A stretch of DNA of 6,260 nucleotides from JAVWGW01 sp036651575 (lineage in GTDB: Bacteria > Actinomycetota > Coriobacteriia > Coriobacteriales > Eggerthellaceae), in NCBI GenBank assembly GCA_036651575.1, contig JAVVXN010000068.1, forward strand, positions 1-6,260. Direction: 5' to 3'. Both the position numbers and the translations under genes were made by a program. This document shows positions 1-3,843 of this stretch, piece by piece (position 1 is the first letter of the stretch; each line of letters starts with the position of its first letter). The notes beneath the pieces are model-generated. The model did not search any database, was not told the origin of the DNA, and saw only the letters and a program-made list of their open reading frames with translations.

Positions 1-38
1 TCCCCACAACCTAAGCACTGAAGCACCGAACGGACGGT

Positions 39-90
39 AGTTTAGCATAGAATCGGGCTTGTCGAACCTGTTTTTGAAAATTTTTTATTT
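39..90 (-). promoter_or_regulatory. Candidate promoter firing off the left edge
   Basis: On the minus strand there is an extended -10, TGC followed by TAAACT (39-47). A -35-like TCGACA lies at 60-65, which gives a short 15-nt spacer. Just upstream, 71-90 is almost pure A/T with alternating A and T runs, resembling an UP element that contacts the RNA polymerase alpha subunit. Transcription would start near position 32 and leave the window, so the driven gene cannot be seen. The TGn extension and UP-like tract could compensate for the poor -35 spacing. This is pattern-based only; A/T tracts also occur in ordinary intergenic DNA. Confidence 0.3.
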
Positions 91-392
91 CGGTTCGCCA
101 GAAAAATTACCCGGCTCAAGGTCACCGACCTTAACGATCATTCGCGCAACGCATTGAGAACTACCGCGAAAACGAACGTCCCGGCAAAGACGCCACGCGC
201 CCGCACGCTGAGAATCTCTTTGCGCGCGACCTTTACCCTCTGGGAGCACCAAACACACAGCCACAGAGCCTTCTACCCACACACGCTGCGCTCACCATGA
301 CAGGCGCAGCGCGTGCGTCAATATCGAAGCAACCTCTTCCATCAAAGCGTGCTGCCCTTTGCCGCGCACGGAAAAATGATGGGGTATATATA
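85..392. other. Intergenic stretch without a convincing gene
   Basis: Both strands were read. The longest minus-strand frame here runs from a GTG at 282 to TAA at 85 (65 codons), with a GGTGA Shine-Dalgarno-like sequence at 292-296. Its product is rich in Arg, Cys and Trp and resembles no family I know. The same frame is open further upstream and is interrupted by a TGA at 292-294. I could not match the stretch to RNase P RNA, tmRNA, SRP RNA or any tRNA. It may be spacer, a small unknown gene, or a decayed gene. Confidence 0.4.
280..315. repeat. GC-rich imperfect inverted repeat
   Basis: Two 12-base arms (280-291 and 304-315) are complementary with a single mismatch; the inner 8 bp (CGCTGCGC with GCGCAGCG) are perfect. 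They enclose a 12-base loop. Neither side is followed by a T run, so it does not look like an intrinsic terminator. It could be a protein-binding palindrome or a stable RNA hairpin. No other copy was noticed in the window. Confidence 0.5.
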
Positions 393-428
393 AAAGGACG
401 TGTTCGCAAATCGGCGAACACGTCCTTT
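393..428 (-). terminator. Rho-independent terminator after the small ORF and putP
   Basis: The arms 393-407 and 414-428 form a perfect 15-bp stem around a 6-base loop. Read on the minus strand the stem ends in CCTTT and is followed by TATATATA, a U-rich tail typical of an intrinsic terminator. On the plus strand the stem is followed by ACGAAAAATC, so it is less effective in that direction. The stem begins inside the TAA stop codon of the small ORF at 427-600. It is the first strong terminator downstream of putP on that strand, about 300 nt past the putP stop. Confidence 0.8.
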
Positions 429-600
429 ACGAAAAATCATTACCGCCGTCCACGTACCGGCTCTCAAGGGGTGGAAAAGCACGGATAGTTTTATAGCCGC
501 AATCGATTAGCCCGCCAACAAAAGCCCCAATCTTTTCGATCGAAGCAAAGAAAGCACGCAATAAATCCACACGGAGCAACACCGAAGAGATCGCCGCCAT
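427..600 (-). CDS. Small hypothetical protein, 57 aa, ending at the terminator
   Basis: An ATG at 600 opens a 57-residue frame ending in TAA at 427-429. The peptide begins MAAISSVLLRVDLLRAFFAS. Residues about 4-40 alternate hydrophobic (Val, Leu, Phe, Ile) and charged residues, consistent with an amphipathic or membrane-associated helix containing a Gly-Gly at 29-30. The tail is polar and acidic. An in-frame TAA lies 6 bases upstream of the ATG, so the frame cannot be extended. I see no Shine-Dalgarno sequence before the ATG; the GTG at codon 7 or TTG at codon 8 are alternatives, also without one. In favour of a real gene: codon choice is ordinary and the stop codon merges with the terminator stem. 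The ORF starts 128 bases after the putP stop on the same strand, so it may be co-transcribed. No family is recognised and the function is unknown. It could be a chance frame in the putP 3' untranslated region. Confidence 0.35.
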   Translation of the reverse strand: MAAISSVLLRVDLLRAFFASIEKIGAFVGGLIDCGYKTIRAFPPLESRYVDGGNDFS

Positions 601-728
601 AGTTTAAGCGGTACAAAATCGTCCCTACGCGGTCTCTCCCTTCGCCGCAAGCACACCAGCCACACCCCAACACGCCTGAAAACCTTCTTCTCAAACAGAT
701 ATCTCCGCTGAAAGCTAACCTCTTGGTT
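601..728 (-). other. Spacer between putP and the small ORF
   Basis: These 128 bases follow the putP stop on the same strand. No strong terminator hairpin and no good promoter were seen. Readthrough from putP to the terminator at 393-428 is the simplest reading. Alternative frames here give Arg-rich products full of CGG and AGG codons, which argues against coding. Confidence 0.5.
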
Positions 729-2291
729 TTAGAATTCAGAGTGCATATAAGAATCGAACTCGTCGGTGACCTCTTTGCTGGGCTCCTTGGTGAGAAGCGA
801 AACGACGACAATGGCAACAAGGGCCAAAACAAAAGCGGGAAGCAATTCGTATACCCCAAAGATTCCACCCAGAGGTTTAATGAACTGATGCCATACCAAA
901 ACCGTCACGGCACCCACGATCATGCCCGCAAGAGCTCCTTGCATGTTCGCACGACGCCAATACAAACTCGCAAGCATCAGCGGTCCGAAAGCGGCACCAA
1001 AGCCCGCCCAAGCATAGCTGACAACCTGAAAAATCGATGAGTCTTTATCCAGTGCCACCACAACGCCGAAAAGCAGCACCGCAACAAGCGTCAGGCGCGC
1101 GACAATCATAACCTGACGGTCGGTTGCATCCTTTTTAATGAGACCCTTAAAAATATTTGTGGCAACAGCTGAACCCGAAATCAACAGATAGGACGAAGAG
1201 GAAGACATGGAGGCTGCGAAAATACCGGAAACCACCAAGCCACACATGAATGCCGGCAAAATCATCTTAGCAAGCACGATGAAAATATTTTCAGCTGACG
1301 ATTGCGTCAGAAATTCAATCGGCAAAACGGCACGCCCCACCAAGCCGATGCACACCGCACAGGAAAGCGAGATAACAACCCACGTAGTTGCAATACGACG
1401 AGATTTTTTAATCTCATCGGAATGGCGAACACTCATGAAGCGAACGAGCACCTGAGGCATGCCACAATAACCTAAGCCCCACGACAGGCAGGAAATGATA
1501 GCAATAATGCCATATTCACCCGGGATACCAAAAACAGGAAGGCCATTTTCAACCGCCTGAAGGCTGCCCGCATCAAGCACCGGTGTCGCAATCTGGGTTC
1601 CGCTCAAAAAACCGGGGATACCCTGCAAGAATATCACCGTATTTTCGACACCACCAGCTGCGGTAACACTGCCCACAAACACGATGATGAGCGCAAAAAA
1701 CATGAGGGTACCCTGAACGAGGTCGGTTGTGCACACGGAAAGATAACCGCCCACAAACGTGTAGAGAAACACGATGATGGCCCCCAGAATCATCATCGTT
1801 GCATAATCGAGCCCGAACAGCGTCGAGAACAACTTGCCGCACGTCACAAAACAACTTCCGGTGTAGATACAGAAGAACAGCAAAATGATAAGCGCAGCCA
1901 TGGTCATGAGGATGTTCTTCTTATCGTGGAACCGATTTGAGAAAAAATCAGGGATGGTGATGGAGTTATTGGCAACTTCTGAATACTTGCGCAGACGACG
2001 GGCTACAAATTTCCAATTCAAATACGTACCGAGCGCCAAGCCGATCGCTGTCCACATGGCATCGGAAGCACCCGTGAAATAAGCCACGCCAGGTAGGCCC
2101 ATAAGCAACCAACCCGACATATCGCTTGCTTCAGCCGAAAGCGCCGTCAACCACGGACCGAGCCCTCGCCCACCGAGAAAGTAATTCTCAGATGACGCGT
2201 TCGATTTTTTCACGTAGACGAAACCGATCGTAACGACGACGATGAAATAGAGGAGCATTGCGAGCAACACCCAGAAATCGTTTGAAACCAT
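729..2291 (-). CDS. putP: Sodium/proline symporter PutP
   Basis: This 520-residue inner-membrane transporter of the solute:sodium symporter family (LeuT fold, usually 13 transmembrane helices) takes up L-proline with Na+. It aligns by eye with E. coli PutP (502 aa) over its whole length. Landmarks are FLGGRGLGPWLTALSAEASD followed by MSGWLLMGLPG (38-68), NNSITIPDFF (108-117), SYAWAGFGAAFGP (425-437) and GALAGMIVGA (452-461). Asp57 matches the Na+-linked Asp55 of E. coli. Ala360, Met362 and Ser363 match the second Na+ ligand region, with Ser364 where E. coli has Thr341. The loop at about 215-261 is longer than in E. coli and explains the extra length. The ATG at 2291 is chosen because AAAGGGAG sits 5 bases upstream and the N-terminus lines up with E. 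coli. An earlier ATG at 2366 would add 25 hydrophilic residues. The closest relatives may carry other substrates, but proline is the best call. Confidence 0.95.
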   Translation of the reverse strand: MVSNDFWVLLAMLLYFIVVVTIGFVYVKKSNASSENYFLGGRGLGPWLTALSAEASDMSGWLLMGLPGVAYFTGASDAMWTAIGLALGTYLNWKFVARRLRKYSEVANNSITIPDFFSNRFHDKKNILMTMAALIILLFFCIYTGSCFVTCGKLFSTLFGLDYATMMILGAIIVFLYTFVGGYLSVCTTDLVQGTLMFFALIIVFVGSVTAAGGVENTVIFLQGIPGFLSGTQIATPVLDAGSLQAVENGLPVFGIPGEYGIIAIISCLSWGLGYCGMPQVLVRFMSVRHSDEIKKSRRIATTWVVISLSCAVCIGLVGRAVLPIEFLTQSSAENIFIVLAKMILPAFMCGLVVSGIFAASMSSSSSYLLISGSAVATNIFKGLIKKDATDRQVMIVARLTLVAVLLFGVVVALDKDSSIFQVVSYAWAGFGAAFGPLMLASLYWRRANMQGALAGMIVGAVTVLVWHQFIKPLGGIFGVYELLPAFVLALVAIVVVSLLTKEPSKEVTDEFDSYMHSEF

Positions 2292-2309
2292 GTCTTCTCC
2301 CTTTATAAT
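2282..2309 (+). promoter_or_regulatory. Candidate promoter for the aminotransferase gene
   Basis: TTGAAA at 2282-2287 (5 of 6 bases to consensus), a 16-base spacer, and a perfect TATAAT at 2304-2309 form a good housekeeping-sigma promoter. It reads toward the aminotransferase, with an expected start near 2316 and a leader of about 150 nt. The -35 lies inside the first codons of putP on the opposite strand. It could be fortuitous, since A/T-rich start regions produce such matches. Confidence 0.45.
2297..2304 (-). promoter_or_regulatory. putP ribosome binding site
   Basis: AAAGGGAG on the minus strand lies 5 bases before the ATG at 2291. It decides the putP start against the in-frame ATG at 2366, whose upstream sequence has only a GAGG. 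The site coincides with the -10 of the plus-strand promoter candidate at 2282-2309. Confidence 0.75.
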
Positions 2310-2311
2310 GA

Positions 2312-2339
2312 ATGATACTGAGAAGCTGCGTGAAGCCAA
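2312..2339 (-). promoter_or_regulatory. Candidate putP promoter
   Basis: On the minus strand TTGGCT (2334-2339, 4 of 6), a 16-base spacer and TATCAT (2312-2317, 5 of 6) predict a start near 2305 and a leader of about 14 nt beginning with the putP ribosome binding site. The arrangement overlaps the plus-strand promoter candidate at 2282-2309, so polymerase probably cannot occupy both at once. Confidence 0.45.
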
Positions 2340-2394
2340 TCTGGGTCGAGCATGCCGCCCGTCCATTCTGGCCTCAAGGAGCTTAACTTTTTGG

Positions 2395-2402
2395 ATTATA
2401 CT
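2395..2402. promoter_or_regulatory. Overlapping -10-like hexamers on both strands
   Basis: The eight bases ATTATACT read as TATAAT on the minus strand (2395-2400) and TATACT on the plus strand (2397-2402). Neither has a convincing -35; the minus strand has only GAAACA with a 16-base spacer. The plus-strand start would fall near 2409, almost on a GTG at 2411 that is in frame with the aminotransferase. This is a secondary promoter candidate in both directions. Confidence 0.25.
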
Positions 2403-2455
2403 TTATTTAAGTGGAGTGTTTCCGAAGAATACCAACAACTTCGACCAAGATGGCG

Positions 2456-2461
2456 AAAGGA
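2456..2461 (+). promoter_or_regulatory. Aminotransferase ribosome binding site
   Basis: AAAGGA lies 6 bases before the ATG at 2468. The other in-frame starts (GTG 2411, ATG 2450, ATG 2486) have no comparable sequence, so this site fixes the start. Confidence 0.7.
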
Positions 2462-2467
2462 ACCGGC

Positions 2468-3754
2468 ATGGTGGCATACGCAAAAATGGAAAACGAGGCA
2501 TTGAAAGCGCTCCAGGCGCAACTCGAAGAGGAGTATGCAGGTTTTAAGGCCAAGGGTTTAAAACTGAATATGGCGCGCGGAAAACCAGCGAAGGCACAGC
2601 TCGACTTAAGCCTACCCTTACTCGACGTGCTCGCCTCCGATTCAGACCTCAACGCAGCCGATGGCACCGATTGTCGAAACTACGGTGTCGGAGCGGGATT
2701 GCCGGAAGCAAAGGCTTTCATGGCTGCCATGCTTGACGACAAAGCCGAAAACGTGATCGTCTTCGGCAACGCAAGCCTCAATATTATGTACGATGCCGTG
2801 ATGCGCTGCTGGGTTTTCGGCACCCTCGGATCAACTCCCTGGAGCAAACTTGACACGGTCAAGTGGCTTTGCCCGGTTCCCGGCTACGATCGTCATTTCG
2901 GAGTAACCGAAGAATTCGGCATCGAAATGATTCCGGTACCCATGGATGCCAACGGTCCCGATATGGATTTGGTTGAGCAATTGGTCGCCGAAGACGCCTC
3001 CATCAAGGGCATCTGGTGCGTTCCGAAGTATTCCAACCCCGGCGGCGTGACCTATTCCGACGAGGTGGTCAAGCGCCTTGCCTCCATGAAGTGCGCGGCT
3101 GAAGATTTCCGCATCTTTTGGGACAACGCCTATTGCGTGCATCACCTCTACGAAGACGCAGCCGATCAGGACCAGTTGCTCGACATCGGTTCCGCCTGCA
3201 CAGCTGCCGGCAACCCGAATCGTTATTTCAAGTTCGCGTCCACCTCCAAGGTCACCTTCCCCGGTGCCGGTATTTCCGCACTCGCCGCAAGCCCGGAAAA
3301 CATCGCCGAGGCCACCAAACGCGTCGGCGTGCAGACCATCGGTCACGACAAGCTCAACCAACTGCGGCACGTGCGCTTCCTGCACGATTTCGACGGATTG
3401 ACCGCCCACATGGCAAAACATGCCGCCATCGTGCGTCCCAAGTTCGAACTGGTGTGCGCAAAACTCGCCGCAAGCCTCGAAGGTACCGGTTGCGGCTCAT
3501 GGAGCAATCCGCGTGGTGGCTATTTCGTTTCGTTTGACGCCCCAACCGGTACCGCAAAGCGCGCTGTAGCACTCGCAAAGGAAGCCGGCGTGGTTATGAC
3601 CGGTGCAGGCGCCACCTATCCCTACAAAAACGATCCGGCCGATAGCAACATTCGTATCGCACCGACGCTGCCGCCACTCGAAGAGCTGGATGCGGCTATG
3701 GATGTGTTTATCTGCTGCGTGAAACTGGCAAGTGTTGAGACGCTTTTAGCCTAA
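2468..3754 (+). CDS. aspT: Class Ic aspartate aminotransferase (PLP-dependent)
   Basis: This cytoplasmic pyridoxal-phosphate enzyme of 428 aa is expected to interconvert aspartate plus 2-oxoglutarate with oxaloacetate plus glutamate. The sequence closely follows the Corynebacterium glutamicum type Ic aspartate aminotransferase as I recall it. Visible motifs are an N-terminal LNMARGKPAKAQLDLS (33-48), GNASL near the cofactor phosphate (100-104), YSNPGG (188-193, Asn190), WDNAY (218-222, Asp219 for the pyridine nitrogen and Tyr222), STSK with the Schiff-base Lys261, and NIRIAPTLPP with the substrate-carboxylate Arg396. All key residues are present and the length is normal. The start at 2468 is supported by AAAGGA 6 bases upstream; GTG 2411 would add 19 unconserved residues. 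It is transcribed divergently from putP and ends at a strong terminator. Aspartate specificity is inferred from the subfamily; activity on other amino or aromatic acids is possible. Confidence 0.93.
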   Translation: MVAYAKMENEALKALQAQLEEEYAGFKAKGLKLNMARGKPAKAQLDLSLPLLDVLASDSDLNAADGTDCRNYGVGAGLPEAKAFMAAMLDDKAENVIVFGNASLNIMYDAVMRCWVFGTLGSTPWSKLDTVKWLCPVPGYDRHFGVTEEFGIEMIPVPMDANGPDMDLVEQLVAEDASIKGIWCVPKYSNPGGVTYSDEVVKRLASMKCAAEDFRIFWDNAYCVHHLYEDAADQDQLLDIGSACTAAGNPNRYFKFASTSKVTFPGAGISALAASPENIAEATKRVGVQTIGHDKLNQLRHVRFLHDFDGLTAHMAKHAAIVRPKFELVCAKLAASLEGTGCGSWSNPRGGYFVSFDAPTGTAKRAVALAKEAGVVMTGAGATYPYKNDPADSNIRIAPTLPPLEELDAAMDVFICCVKLASVETLLA

Positions 3755-3781
3755 ACCAATTCCAACAACCGCTTATTATTT

Positions 3782-3817
3782 AAACGTGAAAGCACCCGAA
3801 AGGGTGCTTTCACGTTT
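3782..3817. terminator. Bidirectional terminator between convergent genes
   Basis: A perfect 16-bp stem (3782-3797 with 3802-3817) closes a GAAA loop. On the plus strand it ends in TTTT and starts 27 bases after the aminotransferase stop. On the minus strand it lies 26 bases after the helicase stop and ends in TTT followed by AAATAATAA. The tail is short on both sides, but the stem is strong and the GAAA tetraloop stabilises the plus-strand RNA. It serves both converging transcripts, better on the plus strand. Confidence 0.88.
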
Positions 3818-3843
3818 TATACAGAAGCTCTCTTGCGAAAGTG

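Noticed and set aside
58..72. GGTTCGA-like sequence on the minus strand resembling a tRNA T-loop
   Set aside because: The bases flanking the loop cannot form a T stem, and no acceptor or anticodon arm is found around it.
297..488. Plus-strand ORF of 63 codons
   Set aside because: It runs through both arms of the terminator hairpin, is strongly basic, and has no ribosome binding site.
491..868. Minus-strand ORF of 125 codons
   Set aside because: About half overlaps the 3' end of putP in another frame. The product is rich in Cys, Arg and Phe, with no start signal. The frame at 427-600 is the better candidate in this area.
2364..2366. Upstream ATG for putP
   Set aside because: It adds 25 hydrophilic residues without counterpart in PutP. 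The ATG at 2291 has a better ribosome binding site and matches the family N-terminus.
2290..2547. Plus-strand ORF of 85 codons across the divergent region
   Set aside because: It overlaps the aminotransferase start out of frame and covers the promoter candidates. It has no ribosome binding site and becomes Arg/Gly-rich where it overlaps the real gene.
2831..3421. Minus-strand ORF of 196 codons
   Set aside because: It is antisense to the core of the aminotransferase, whose motifs are intact on the plus strand. The Gly/Val/His-rich product is typical of a shadow frame.
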